64,000 nt of DNA from Archivesica marissinica (GCA_014843695.1 CM026390.1:53100121-53164120); one strand, 5' to 3'; counted from the first letter of the stretch, positions 1-12,092 are shown. Numbers and translations: made by a program. The notes: generated from the letters alone by a model not told the origin.

Positions 1-1334
1 GATCAGCTTGAGTTACATAGTGGATCAGCTTGAGTTACATAGTGGATCAGCTTGAGTTACATAGTGGATCAGCTTGAGTTACATAGTGGATCAGCTTGAG
101 TTACATAGTGGATCAGCTTGAGTTACATAGTGGATCAGCTTGAGTTACATGAGTGGATCAGCTTGAGTTACATAGTGGATCAGCTTGAGTTACATAGTGG
201 ATCAGCTTGAGTTACATAGTGGATCAGCTTGAGTTACATAGTGGATCAGCTTGAGTTACATAGTGGATCAGCTTGAGTTACATAGTGGATCAGCTTGAGT
301 TACATAGTGGATCAGCTTGAGTTACATAGTGGATCAGCTTGAGTTACATAGTGGATCAGCTTGAGTTACATAGTGGATCAGCTTGAGTTACATAGTGGAT
401 CAGCTTGAGTTACATAGTGGATCAGCTTGAGTTACATAGTGGATCAGCTTGAGTTACATAGTGGATCAGCTTGAGTTACATAGTGGATCAGCTTGAGTTA
501 CATAGTGGATCAGCTTGAGTTACATAGTGGATCAGCTTGAGTTACATAGTGGATCAGCTTGAGTTACATAGTGGATCAGCTTGAGTTACATAGTGGATCA
601 GCTTGAGTTACATAGTGGATCAGCTTGAGTTACATAGTGGATCAGCTTGAGTTACATAGTGGATCAGCTTGAGTTACATAGTGGATCAGCTTGAGTTACA
701 TAGTGGATCAGCTTGAGTTACATAGTGGATCAGCTTGAGTTACATAGTGGATCAGCTTGAGTTACATAGTGGATCAGCTTGAGTTACATAGTGGATCAGC
801 TTTACATAGTGGATCAGCTTGAGAGTTACATAGTGGATCAGCTTGAGTTACATAGTGGATCAGCTTGAGTTACATAGTGGATCAGCTTGAGTTACATAGT
901 GGATCAGCTTGAGTTACATAGTGGATCAGCTTGAGTTACATAGTGGATCAGCTTGAGTTACATAGTGGATCAGCTTGAGTTACATAGTGGATCAGCTTGA
1001 GTTACATAGTGGATCAGCTTGAGTTACATAGTGGATCAGCTTGAGTTACATAGTGGATCAGCTTGAGTTACATAGTGGATCAGCTTGAGTTACATAGTGG
1101 ATCAGCTTGAGTTACATAGTGGATCAGCTTGAGTTACATAGTGGATCAGCTTGAGTTACATAGTGGATCAGCTTGAGTTACATAGTGGATCAGCTTGAGT
1201 TACATAGTGGATCAGCTTGAGTTACATAGTGGATCAGCTTGAGTTACATAGTGGATCAGCTTGAGTTACATAGTGGATCAGCTTGAGTTACATAGTGGAT
1301 CAGCTTGAGTTACATAGTGGATCAGCTTGAGTTT
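1..1334. repeat. 22-bp minisatellite (window edge)
   Basis: About 60 head-to-tail copies of GATCAGCTTGAGTTACATAGTG are present, almost invariant. Two rearranged units are seen: one with an extra GA near 150, and a deletion/insertion pair at 800-830. The array runs off the left edge. Near identity suggests recent expansion or homogenisation. Confidence 0.97.
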
Positions 1335-2271
1335 ATATTTTACTTAAACACACACTTACATAACAAGATCTTTCTAATTAAAATTATTAATTTCGTACAT
1401 TTACGCCTAGGATTTAATGTAATACTCCAATATTAAATAATAATGGACATTACTATTATATATATATACATTATTATTTAATGATTACTAATATATATAA
1501 ACACCTACTCTGAATTACTATGTACACGTATATTTTGGGCATTGTACGAGGCTAGAAATGTACGCATGACTCTTTAAATGATAATGATGATCTATATAGC
1601 CATTACACACATTAATGGCCTTGATTTATGATTGAATGTATATTGTATGCATTGTGTTTATTTCATTGTCTTGTTGCGTCATTGTATTACAATGTATATC
1701 TATGTTTATGTTTGTTGTATTTTCACATGGGCCTCTGGCTTACTGAATTTGAAAAATAAACTATGTATTTATACAACTGCATGCATGCATTTTCTCCAGT
1801 TGTCTTTTTGCCATTGGTAGTCAATGAAGAGTATTTTTGATTTGTGCTGCATCATGTTGCTAATGCTGGTTTGAAGTACATATAAATCTATTGTACTCAA
1901 CCAGTCATTGGCTTTGGTAGTAGCTTTATCGCATTTTGCATATAAGTTCATCTTTCTCAATGTACTGGATGAAATCAAATTTACATGACACACAAAAGAT
2001 AACAATGCATTGATTTTAACATCAGTATTCACTATTTTCGGTTTCCTCTCTTTAATCTGCGTGTTCTTATAATTATATGCTATAATGCAAATTTATATGT
2101 TTAATCATCATATTTTATTTGCTATTTTACATATATAGTACATATAGACTAACATTCATTATATATGATAAAAGGCAAAATGGGTTGGGCAACAAGTTCT
2201 AGCAACATTAGTAAACTGCTCTCCCCAAATTTATATGTACTTACCTGATCTCATTTATTTTTTATCTTTAG
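1335..2271. other. AT-rich intronic or upstream sequence
   Basis: No exon with the Cys pattern is visible here. A single copy of the unit that makes the 42-bp satellite at 61.8-63 kb lies at about 2103-2165. The rest is AT-rich sequence with short TA runs (1457-1468). Confidence 0.6.
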
Positions 2272-2433
2272 ATGTGTGTGATAAAGGACACTATTATGAT
2301 GAGGATGAGAGTACATGTATTGCCTGTCCAAGACATTTCTATCAAGCCATGCAGGGCAAGAACTTCTGTATACCGTGTAGTATTGACTATAAAACTGTTG
2401 CCAATGGCTCAGACAGTGAAAATGATTGCAACG
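2272..2433 (+). CDS. Exon 1 of the window: GCC2/GCC3 Cys module
   Basis: The exon is 162 nt, phase 1 at both ends. The acceptor is tttatctttag and the donor is gtaaga. It reads from VCDKGHYY to ENDCNG, with six Cys spaced 12-2-13-2-16. The borders coincide with one module: the first Cys is codon 2 and the last Cys lies two codons before the donor. As the first exon visible, it must be preceded by at least one exon outside the window, because its first codon is split and no signal peptide or start lies upstream. Confidence 0.85.
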
Positions 2434-3195
2434 GTAAGACAATCATATAATCTGACATTTGGAGGAGAAAATTCAGCCAAATGAGCAAAATTCACAGCTT
2501 GAGATTTTAACGTTTTCTGAATGCCCAAGCTATTCTCATTACATTGAAACTTACATAGAATATTTCTTTTTATGTTTTCCAATAAATGAGTAGGTTTTCT
2601 CAGTGAAGGAAATGCTATTTTTCACCATCTTGAAACAGTAGACGATGGCATTTTCTTTCTGACTGCTCATGTTTCGTATTCCTCCACGGTTGTACATGTA
2701 TGTACTTTGTTAGCTATCTCTGATTGATCTCATCTTGTGAGCTCCGAAACAGTGTACACCATTTCTAAGCTCACGAGAGGAGATAAATTCCAATCTTACA
2801 CTGAAAAACACATATATCTACATATTAGTTTGTTAGTGTTTTATTTTTGCTTTAGTTGTATAATATTGTTCAAGTTTTAGCTGCTGATTTAATACTTGTT
2901 GCTATGGTAACATTTAACTTTCTTTTGCATGAAACAATGAGTTTATGTTATTCAATAATAATGAAGTAGAAGACTTTATTACAGAGTATACGTAATACCA
3001 CATCTTGAAATAGGTGTAGATCAGAATGACATTTTGTTTCACCGATGGTCTCGAATAACAACCATACAACAGCAGATGAAGAAGCCATTGTGATCCTTTG
3101 ATTCCAGACCCTAGACACATTAACACATGCATTTGTTATAATGGTGTTGGTCTTGAATTACCCTTCTCAATATATATCCTACTAGTAAATAGAGT

Positions 3196-3353
3196 CCGCC
3201 TACGTGTTCTTGTTGTTGATGATCACAGGTTCGATCCCAGGCCATGTCTCATTTATATGAAAAAGTTGGCAGTTTCTTACAGAGGTTGGTGCACCAAATA
3301 CTTGTTAACCGCTGGAGCCTACCTAGACCTAGAGCTCAATACCACCGAAGAAT
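3196..3353 (+). mobile_element. SINE fragment, tRNA-derived (same family as 22567)
   Basis: A B-box-like CAGGTTCGATCCC is followed by the body motif ATGTCTCATTTATATGAAAA and by GGCAGTTTCTTACAGAGGTTGGTGCACC, shared with the fuller copy at 22567-22840. The head is diverged and the 3' end is missing. Confidence 0.75.
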
Positions 3354-3719
3354 CGCTTTATACGATATAATACGAAAATGTACGGGAAATAGACAATCAA
3401 TAAAATCACGTTTCAACATCCACCATTGTTGTTGGCATTTACGTTTTTGATGAAATTTCCCAAATTCAAAGCAAATAAATGCTATCTAAGTTCATAGTTG
3501 GTCTAAATCAATGCCATTATATATATATCATCGGTACATTGTTAGAACAGTTATTTTATAATGTTTGCCAAAAGTACCTACTTGGTGGGGACGATGTGGG
3601 TCGAAATTTCGCCTGAAAAAAATGTTGTGATGGCTGTACCCGTGTATAATGCGCACTAGACAAATTCCTCAAGGATATCAGTAATAAAAGTGCGCGTTAT
3701 ACATAGCAAATGACGGTAT

Positions 3720-3911
3720 ATCTCCATACAAAAGCCATTTAGCTATCATGCAGTGGATAAGTAGTCGCCATATCTATCCCACCTCCATAGATATTACTGG
3801 GACTACATGAGATTCTGGCCTTTTTTATGAACATTGGTTTGGCTACTACATTGTCAATGTATGTCATATTGGTAATGGCGTCAAGAGGTGCTTCTATGAG
3901 GGAAAGAGTTA
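3720..3911. mobile_element. MITE copy, AACCCTTTCC-TIR family, left-truncated
   Basis: It is collinear with 42833-43069 and 60587-60816, sharing the block around TAGCTATCATGCAGTGGATA and the right end CTTCTATGAGGGAAAG. The left inverted repeat is not recognisable here. Confidence 0.8.
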
Positions 3912-4260
3912 AACATGCTACCACTTCTTTAAATATGTTTGTCTCAAGTCGTTATAGCGAATACATTCAATAAGCAAATGATACTCATTATAGCGAATAC
4001 ATTCAATAAGTAAATGATACTCGTTGCCAGATTTGTTTAATAAAAATTTAGCACTTATGCTCAGAACGGGGTATATAATATTGCATATGACAATTTATTG
4101 CTTTTGTTTCAATTTGATGAGAAGATGTATGCAATCTCATAACAGCTTTTCTGTACTTATTTATTTATGGATTGAAGCAATAATGTTGATGTTTATGTGT
4201 TGGTGGAGTTCAAAGGTAGCAATTCAACCATCTTAAAAGTTATCAATTCAGCGAATGCCT

Positions 4261-4596
4261 TGTTTCAGGGGAGGAAATGCAGTGATGAGTTTGTAATCTG
4301 TATGTACGTGGGAATGACTATTTATCTATTACAGTCCACTGCCAAGCAGGGGAGGAAGGCAGTGAGGACGCAGGAGTTTGTAATCTGTATGTACGTGGAA
4401 TGACTATTTATTTATTACAGTCCACTGCCAAGCAGGGGAGGAAGGCAGTGAGGACGCAGGAGTTTGTAATCTGCATGTACGTGGAATGACTATTTATTTA
4501 TTACAGTTCACTGCCAAGCAGGGGAGGAAGACAGTGAGGACGCAGGAGTTTGTAATCTGTAAGAATGTGGATTGACCATTTATTTATTTATTACAG
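4261..4596 (+). repeat. Tandem partial duplications of exon 2 acceptor and 5' half
   Basis: Three full units start at 4335, 4421 and 4507 (spacing 86, 86 and 90 bp), plus a partial one near 4261. Each holds the tttattacag acceptor and the first 50-60 nt of exon 2, up to the C-x2-C region, then falls straight into the next acceptor. The units are not multiples of three and reading through them meets stops, so they are pseudo-exon fragments rather than coding modules. The unit at 4507 also ends in a donor-like gtaaga, giving a 52-nt frame-shifting cassette. Confidence 0.9.
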
Positions 4597-4761
4597 TCGA
4601 CTGCTCAGCTGGTGAGGAACGCAGTGAGGACACAGGAGTTTGTAACCTGTGTGAACGTGGATTCTGGAGAAGTCTCACGTTTGATGACTGTCAGCCATGT
4701 CCTCCTAATAAAACTACATTTAAGAATGAACATGCTGAAATTGAAGCTGATTGTACTATGA
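4597..4761 (+). CDS. Exon 2: GCC2/GCC3 Cys module
   Basis: The exon is 165 nt, phase 1-1, between tttattacag and gtaagg. It reads from VDCSAGEERSED to EADCTM, with Cys spacing 12-2-12-2-17 and an NKT sequon. The 340 bp upstream hold degenerate tandem copies of this exon's acceptor and first half (see 4261-4596). I chose this copy because only it continues through all six Cys to a good donor; the upstream copies stop after the third Cys or shift frame. Confidence 0.85.
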   Translation, partial: STAQLVRNAVRTQEFVTCVNVDSGEVSRLMTVSHVLLIKLHLRMNMLKLKLIVL

Positions 4762-4916
4762 GTAAGGTTTTATATTGTCGCTTACCACTCTTTGTTCATG
4801 ATTTTGTATGTGTCTTATCATGGTCCATCCGGAATTGTCCCTCCGGGGTCATATCTTAGTATGGTGTAACAAATTTAATTGATTCTTGCTGCAAGTATTG
4901 TATTTAGCTTATGCTT

Positions 4917-5265
4917 TTTTTTCATCACAATGAGCTTATGTTAAACAATCACAACAGAGCTTATGTTATTCAATCACAACAGAGCTTATGTTATTCAATC
5001 ACAACAGAGCGTATGTTATTCAATCACAACAGAGCTTATGTTATTCAATCACAACAGAGCTTATGTTATACAATCACAACAGAGCTTATGTTATGCAATC
5101 ACAACAGAGCTTATGTTATTCAATCACAACATAGCTTATGTTATTCAATCACAACAGAGCTTATGTTATTCAATCACAACAGAGCTTATGTTATTCAATC
5201 GCAACAGAGCTTATGTTATTCAATCACAACAGAGCTTATGTTATTCAATCACAACAGAGCTTATG
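4917..5265. repeat. 25-bp minisatellite, forward arm
   Basis: About 14 copies of ATTCAATCACAACAGAGCTTATGTT are present. The reverse complement of the unit in the next array differs from this one at only a few positions, so the two arrays are one family in opposite orientations. Confidence 0.95.
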
Positions 5266-5330
5266 TTTTGATTGAAGAAGTAGTAATGTGGAGATTGAGT
5301 AGCATAGGATGTGTAGAGCTTGAATTGTAA

Positions 5331-7212
5331 TTAGCTCTGTTGAGATTGAATAACATATTCTCTATTATGATTGAATAACATAGGATCTGTTGAGATTGAG
5401 TAACATAGCATCTGTTGAGATTGAATAACATAGGATATGTTGAGATTGAATAACATAGGATCTGTTGAGATTGAATAACATAGGATCTGTTGAGATTGAA
5501 TAACATAGGATCTGTTGAGATTGAATAACATAGGATCTGTTGAGATTGAGTAGAGATTGAATAGAGATTGAATAACATAGGATCTGTTGAGATTGAGTAG
5601 AGATTGAGTAGAGATTGAATAACATAGGATCTGTTGAGATTGAATAACATAGGATCTGTTGAGATTGAATAACATAGGATCTGTTGAGATTGAATAACAT
5701 AGGATCTGTTGAGATTGAATAACATAGGATCTGTTGAGATTGAATAACATAGGATCTGTTGAGATTGAATAACATAGGATCTGTTGAGATTGAATAACAT
5801 AGGATCTGTTGAGATTAAGTAACATAGGATCTGTTGAGATTGAATAACATAGGATCTGTTGAGATTGAGTAGAGATTGAATAACATAGGATCTGTTGAGA
5901 TTGAGTAACATAGGATCTGTTGAGATTGAATAACATAGGATATGTTGAGATTGAGTAGAGATTGAATAACATAGGATCTGTTGAGATTGAATAACAGGAT
6001 CTGTTGAGATTGAGTAGAGATTGAATAACATAGGATCTGTTGAGATTGAATAACATAGGATCTGTTGAGATTGAGTAGAGATTGAATAACATAGGATCTG
6101 TTGAGATTGAATAACATAGGATCTGTTGAGATTGAGTAACATAGGATCTGTTGAGATTGAATAACATAGGATCTGTTGAGATTGAGTAACATAGGATCTG
6201 TTGAGATTGAATAACATAGGATCTGTTGAGATTGAATAACATAGGATCTGTTGAGATTGAATAACATAGGATCTGTTGAGATTGAATAACATAGGATCTG
6301 TTGAGATTGAATAACATAGGATCTGTTGAGATTGAATAACATAGGATCTGTTGAGATTGAATAACATAGGATCTGTTGAGATTGAATAACATAGGATCTG
6401 TTGAGATTGAATAACATAGGATCTGTTGAGATTGAATAACATAGGATCTGTTGAGATTGAATAACATAGGATCTGTTGAGATTGAATAACATAGGATCTG
6501 TTGAGATTGAGTAGAGATTGAATAACATAGGATCTGTTGAGATTGAATAACATAGGATCTGTTGAGATTGAGTAGAGATTGAATAACATAGGATCTGTTG
6601 AGATTGAATAACATAGGATCTGTTGAGATTGAGTAGAGATTGAATAACATAGGATCTGTTGAGATTGAATAACATAGGATCTGTTGAGATTGAGTAGAGA
6701 TTGAATAACATAGGATCTGTTGAGATTGAATAACATAGGATCTGTTGAGATTGAGTAGAGATTGAATAACATAGGATCTGTTGAGATTGAATAACATAGG
6801 ATCTGTTGAGATTGAGTAGAGATTGAATAACATAGGATCTGTTGAGATTGAATAACATAGGATCTGTTGAGATTGAGTAGAGATTGAATAACATAGGATC
6901 TGTTGAGATTGAATAACATAGGATCTGTTGAGATTGAGTAGAGATTGAATAACATAGGATCTGTTGAGATTGAATAACATAGGATCTGTTGAGATTGAGT
7001 AACATAGGATCTTTTGAGATTGAATAACATAGGATCTGTTGAGATTGAGTAGAGATTGAATAACATAGGATCTGTTGAGATTGAATAACATAGGATCTGT
7101 TGAGATTGAATAACATAGGATCTGTTGAGATTGAGTAACATAGGATCTGTTGAGATTGAATAACATAGGATCTGTTGAGATTGAATAACATAGGATCTGT
7201 TGAGATTGAATA
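5331..7212. repeat. 25-bp minisatellite, inverted arm
   Basis: About 70 copies of AACATAGGATCTGTTGAGATTGAAT are present, many carrying an alternative joint GATTGAGTAGAGATTG that shortens the unit. The unit is the inverted relative of the 4917-5265 array. Its length and lack of stops create long spurious open frames on the minus strand. Confidence 0.96.
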
Positions 7213-7346
7213 ACTACTTTGAATCATAAATATTAGCATGAGATCTGTTTAAGCTTCAAGTTTAGCTTTGGGAAAGTGAAGCAACGTATGTAACAATCTT
7301 ACAGGACTTTGTTTTCAGTGACAAAGTACTTAAGTTTAAGCTCTAT

Positions 7347-7584
7347 TTATTTTACAACGATTGCGAAACAAGCTTTAACAACTTATATTAATCACTCTCA
7401 TTGGCGCAGATGAGAGCATAAATGGGTCATTTGTGTGGGAGGAAACCGGAGTACCCGGAGAAAAACCCACCTGTCTGATCTGGCGACCACCGTACCATCT
7501 CATATACTTCCCAGTCCGAGGATCGAACCCGGGTTGCATTGGTGAGAAGCGAGTGCGCTAACCACTGCGCTAATCGGACAGCCG
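7347..7584 (-). mobile_element. tRNA-derived SINE (family B), full-length-like
   Basis: On the minus strand it starts GGCTGTCCGATTAGCGCAGT, with A box TAGCGCAGTGGTTAGCGC and B box GGGTTCGATCC, followed by a body with GGAGTACCCGGAGAAAAA in plus-strand reading. The 3' tail CTTGTTTCGCAATCG is shared with family A SINEs. Pol III-type internal promoter boxes are visible. Confidence 0.85.
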
Positions 7585-7879
7585 ACAAGTTTGAATTACA
7601 TAAACCAATTAGGATTTGAGTAATACATGTATTTCTGATTTAGAGTGATATATACTTGTGTACTCGAGTGACATAATTTCTCTTGATACTTTTGTATGAG
7701 ATTTTTCAATTTAAAACTTGTTAGAATATAGCCATACATCTTCACCCCAGCACTGTGCTGTTACCCATGTTAATCTAGCTAGATGCATCGAGGTAAGATC
7801 ATAGTACCTTACACAAGGTCACATTACAAGGACATTGACTGGAAATGGAGCCCTGAAAGTGAGCTCTATCAAAGCACTT

Positions 7880-8035
7880 TGTGGTTTACTCTTTATTTAT
7901 TGTTTGTAATTACCGGTAGTCAACTTATATCAATCACTCCCATTGGCACAGATAAATTCACATATGTGGTCATTCGTGCGGGATGAAACCGGAGTACCTG
8001 CGGAAAACCCAACCCACCTGTCTTATCTTGCACAT
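7880..8035 (-). mobile_element. SINE family B fragment
   Basis: The body matches 7347-7584 (CACTCCCATTGGCACAGAT, GAAACCGGAGTACCTGCGGA), but the tRNA-like head is missing. Confidence 0.75.
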
Positions 8036-8339
8036 AGATGATCAATCATGACACAAAAATTGGAAATTCATTTTAAATCCAAAATCTGGCACCTTTTGTA
8101 CATCATTATCTGAACCTTGTGGCATCAACTCCTACAGTTTTCATCAAGTTGAATTGGGACACATTTTCAAACATTTGTAGACATAATTTTATTACCATTA
8201 AAGTTTTCTTGAATTATTCAACAGTACTTTACTATATTACATCTGAACATCGACTGAAAAACATTAGTCAGTTACTGCCCCTAAATTCTCCTAAAAGTAG
8301 ATTGGTCCTCCTAAATGGTTTCCTCTGTTTTTATTGTTG

Positions 8340-8605
8340 TTTCCATTGCACCAGTCTAGTTCTAGTTGAACTGGTAATCCAGGGATCGCAGGTTCGATCC
8401 CCCGTCTGACCATAATTAAATTAACAGTCTTTCAGATGGGACTTTAAACCGAGGTCTCGTGTCGGTGCTTTACACTGTGCACGTAAAAAACCAGAAGAGA
8501 CTCCGGAATGGGTCTCTGTCTGTATCATTGCACTATCCTCCAAACATCTAAAATGACTAATCTCTTCAGGAGGCGTCGCTCATATGGGCAACCATTAGCG
8601 ACGAT
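8340..8605 (+). mobile_element. tRNA-derived SINE (family D)
   Basis: B box GCAGGTTCGATCCCCC is followed by a body with GACTTTAAACCGAGGTCTCG and a 3' part ending near CTCATATGGGCAACC. Minus-strand copies of the same body lie at 32330-32495 and 41925-42100. It ends about 85 bp before the exon 3 acceptor. Confidence 0.8.
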
Positions 8606-8688
8606 ACATACCAGTAGTCCATGTCAGTTACTTTGTGTTGAAAGGGTTGATTATTTACTCTCCCCAATACCAGATATTCTAATTTTAG

Positions 8689-8850
8689 AAATTTGCAATC
8701 TCGGGGAGTATTTCAATGCTAAGACTGCAACATGTGAAGAGTGCGACTATGGCGAGTACCAGGATGAGTATTTCATGATTGAATGTAAGAAATGTACTGG
8801 TAACAGAACAACAAGAACGATGGGAGCAAATAATGCTAGTCACTGTGAAT
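8689..8850 (+). CDS. Exon 3: GCC2/GCC3 Cys module
   Basis: The exon is 162 nt, phase 1-1, acceptor ctaattttag, donor gtaagt. It reads from EICNLGEYFNAK to NASHCE, with Cys spacing 12-2-13-2-16 and sequons NRT and NAS. An in-frame ATG upstream at 8508 lies in a SINE and is not used. The donor-side intron runs at once into a 68-bp minisatellite. Confidence 0.85.
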
Positions 8851-8898
8851 GTAAGTATCTGGACCACATCCCACAAACATTTATGAATATATCTTTAC

Positions 8899-9371
8899 CA
8901 CATCTCTGATACATTTGTTATTGTGTACTTACCACATTCCATTGAGATTTATTAACATATCTTTACCACATCTCTGATACATTTGTTATTGTGTACTTAC
9001 CACATTCCATTGAGATTTATTAACATATCTTTACCACATCTCGGATACATTTGTTATTGTGTACTTACCACATTCCATTGAGATTTATTAACATATCTTT
9101 ACCACATCTCGGATACATTTGTTATTGTGTACTTACCACATTCCATTGAGATTTATTAACATATCTTTACCACATCTCGGATACATTTGTTATTGTGTAC
9201 TTACCACATTCCATTGAGATTTATTAACATATCTTTACCACATCTCGGATACATTTGTTATTGTGTACTTACCACATTCCATTGAGATTTATTAACATAT
9301 CTTTACCACATCTCGGATACATTTGTTATTGTGTACTTACCACATTCCTTTGAGATTTATTAACATATCTT
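8899..9371. repeat. 68-bp minisatellite after exon 3
   Basis: About seven near-identical copies of a unit starting CACATCTCGGATACATTTG are present. A diverged unit resumes at 10540-10640 on the far side of a MITE, so the array was split by that insertion or was decaying there already. Confidence 0.93.
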
Positions 9372-9385
9372 TTATTTATTAATGT

Positions 9386-10539
9386 AGTCGAACTTTGTTG
9401 CCTCAAACTCGACAGGTCCATGAATAATAGTTTGAGTCATGGGTGGTTCGAGTCAAGGAGTTTGGAGTGACCCTTGATATTTAGAAATTACGTGTATAGG
9501 AGCTTACTGTTGTATTCTGGTTTATGCAATATGTTGTTTGATACGAATCCGTGTTTATAGGACGGCGCTTCATTGTCATGCTAAATGATATTATAATCTA
9601 CAAGAACATTGGTACTTTGAATTGCTTAAATCTACATATAATGTCATGACAGGTAGAGTTATGCATTCTAAAAATATAATGTGTCAATCAGTAGGTAGTG
9701 ATAATAATGACAGTTATTTAACACATAGACATCTTACATACAAGTTTTAATTGCTTACTTCTTAAAGCAGTCACAGATTGTTATCTACTTTGTTGTATTA
9801 TGTTTATTAAAGTCGGATTTGAGCAACGACTTGTATAAGGAGCACATCTTTAACTCAATAAGTGTGTAATATGTTTGTTCTGTACATAATTATGTTTAAT
9901 ACCAATTTACAATATTGATAAAAAAGCTGATGATCATGATTGAGCTTATTTACCATAGTGGGCGAGCTGCCGTGAGCGAAAGTAATTAACGACAGAATAG
10001 TAATTGCCAATTTCACGATTTGTAAATTGCGCGCGTGTACCGATGAAAGGAGATGTCAATCAAATCAGAGAAAGGGGAGAAAACTTTTGTTTCTCATCCT
10101 TCTATGTTTACATAAACAGATATACCTCTATAATATTAGAACTCTGTAACTGTGTTTCAAGAGTATATCAAATGTTAAATTGTAATAAGGTGAAATTGTA
10201 ATTATGTTTCTGTGTATGTAAATATGGAAAAAAACAAATATACGGGTTGCTCCATGGCAACTCAAAAATAAAAAATACTTAAAAAAACCACTTTTGTGTA
10301 CATTTTCTGAGACACGTGGACTTGGCCACTCGGCCAATTGTGTTCGACCCAAAGGTGTTAATTGAAGTAGTAATTGATTTGGTGGGACCAGTGATCTGGT
10401 TTGAGAGTTCCAGTCATCCCTGTTCGAATCATCGAAGGTAGAACAATATGCATTATATAGAGATAATTGCCGGGACATGTTCGACCAAACAGGGATGTTC
10501 TAGTTAACCGAATTCGCGGCAACAGAGTTCGACTGTATA
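9386..10539. mobile_element. Non-autonomous Tigger/pogo-like element, about 1.15 kb
   Basis: The left end TAGTCGAACTTTGTTGCC and right end GGCAACAGAGTTCGACTGTA are inverted repeats. Internal blocks recur at 15060-15615 and in inverted form at 41320-41700. No transposase remains here. A TA dinucleotide at each edge is compatible with pogo/Tc-type insertion. Confidence 0.75.
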
Positions 10540-10640
10540 TCTTTGTCACATCTCTTATACTTTTGTTACTGTGTTTTTACCACATATATGAGTACCACAT
10601 CTGTGTAGCAATGGTAGATGTATCATTGTCACATCTCATT

Positions 10641-11130
10641 AATAACTTACTATCTCTCTGCCATTATGAATATGTCTTCATGCCAAAGTTTTCTGATCGA
10701 TGACTTCAAACAGTGATGCTTCAATGCATTGAACTATAACCAAGTCGATATCCCTGTTTATATGTATCTGACATGGTCCCATTGGAAGTGACCATATACA
10801 TGTAAGATATCCTTTTCTTATATATATTTGAATGGCCATTTTACCATGAAATACGTCATATGAAGAAATATTAAGACATTTTAATGGCCAAATGATGGCC
10901 GATATGAAAGTAAACTAGGAGTTTAATATTGACCCAGAAATCAGTAATTAGGACGCTACTGTAATTTCGGATAAAAATGAATCGCTGAATTCTGGACGGA
11001 GGATTCTCGAATTAGTGCACCTGATATGAGTGTATTGTGGCAAATACAGCTATTTAAGGAGTTATTTATTAACTTTTTAGAATTCTGAATTGAGAACAAT
11101 CTGAGAAGTTTTATGAAAATGGGGACTGGA
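10641..11130. other. Unique intron 3 sequence
   Basis: AT-rich sequence without recognisable exon, array or element boundaries. Confidence 0.5.
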
Positions 11131-11790
11131 GTTTTGAGCTAGTTTACACCTCAGTACACACATAAATTGGCAGGTTATCATCTTTATAGAGGTGATCTCA
11201 TGTACATATTCACTGTACTAATATTATCATGTATGTGGCTTAGTTTTAAATAATATCAAAATATTTGCATTTTTATAATAGAAAAATGACCTCCCTTACA
11301 AAATTCATTACATTACTTATATCCTGTGTCAATAATGATGTTAATGAATACACAAGATCATAATTAGATCTTCTAGAAGGTTGTAACAGTTATTTTTATA
11401 TAAATATATGCATGTTGTAATATAATATATAAATAAGCTTACTGACGAGATACATGCATTTCCCACAATTTAAAGAAAGTTATTCATAAAATTAGGCATG
11501 AAGAAATTCTATTATTGTGAACAAAAATTAATAGAAAATATATCCGAACTATTAAACGCATAAAAAGTACTCAACATGGAAAATTCATGATTTAGGATTA
11601 TTGTATTCTAAATATGCATATTTTATGTTTGTAGTTACATGCAATTATGATTAATAGTCATATGTAACATATTATTTTATCAATACACATATAATATTTA
11701 CAAATATATTTTTATTTTACTTTTGTCTCCAATATGAGAAATTATTGGCCAAAATGGGCATGTTACAAATTAATTAATAACAAAAGAGTC
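11130..11790. repeat. Dispersed repeat, paired with 59710-60380
   Basis: It shares collinear blocks with the later copy, including TTTTAAATAATATCAAAATATTTGC-type sequence, TTAGATCTTCTAGAAGGTTG and ATGGAAAATTCATGATTTA. The later copy ends in a Tigger-like GTTTGACTGTA, so both are probably copies of a non-autonomous DNA element. Confidence 0.7.
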
Positions 11791-12092
11791 ATTAGCATAT
11801 CAATTTTATATCATAAACATGTCTCAGCTTGAACTAAGCATTGCAGAGTTGAATTATTAATTTAGGAGAAATCTATCCCCACATTAAAAAACCCATCTAA
11901 ACTGAAAACCCATCCGATCTAAACATTACCTCTAGTCCGGTGGCCATTCGGTTTAGAGGGGTTTTATGATATAATTATGGTGGGCGGCAACCAATTGCAT
12001 GTCCCTTTATGTATTTGATGTTGTTTCATTTCCTGTAGGCTGTGACCATTTCTATACATTTTCTTACATATACATTGTATCTGACGTTTCAG

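Larger units (their letters stand above)
2434..4260. other. Intron 1, unique part with SINE and MITE fragments
   Basis: The sequence is mostly unique AT-rich DNA. It contains a diverged SINE fragment (about 3196-3353) and a MITE copy (about 3720-3911), listed separately. No further exon is seen. Confidence 0.6.

Noticed and set aside
1769..2032. 87-codon minus-strand frame
   Set aside because: No recognisable domain, AT-rich context and antisense to the gene; chance frame.
4335..4560. Additional coding modules before exon 2
   Set aside because: The copies contain only the first half of a module, have a length not divisible by three, and meet stops.
5261..7239. Open frames of 474-626 codons on the minus strand
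   Set aside because: They are produced by a stop-free 25-bp repeat (75 nt = 25 codons in three frames) and lie in intron 2 opposite to the gene.
8508..8688. Start codon and N-terminal extension for exon 3
   Set aside because: The in-frame ATG lies in a SINE and the strong ctaattttag acceptor at 8688 gives the exact module border used by all other exons.
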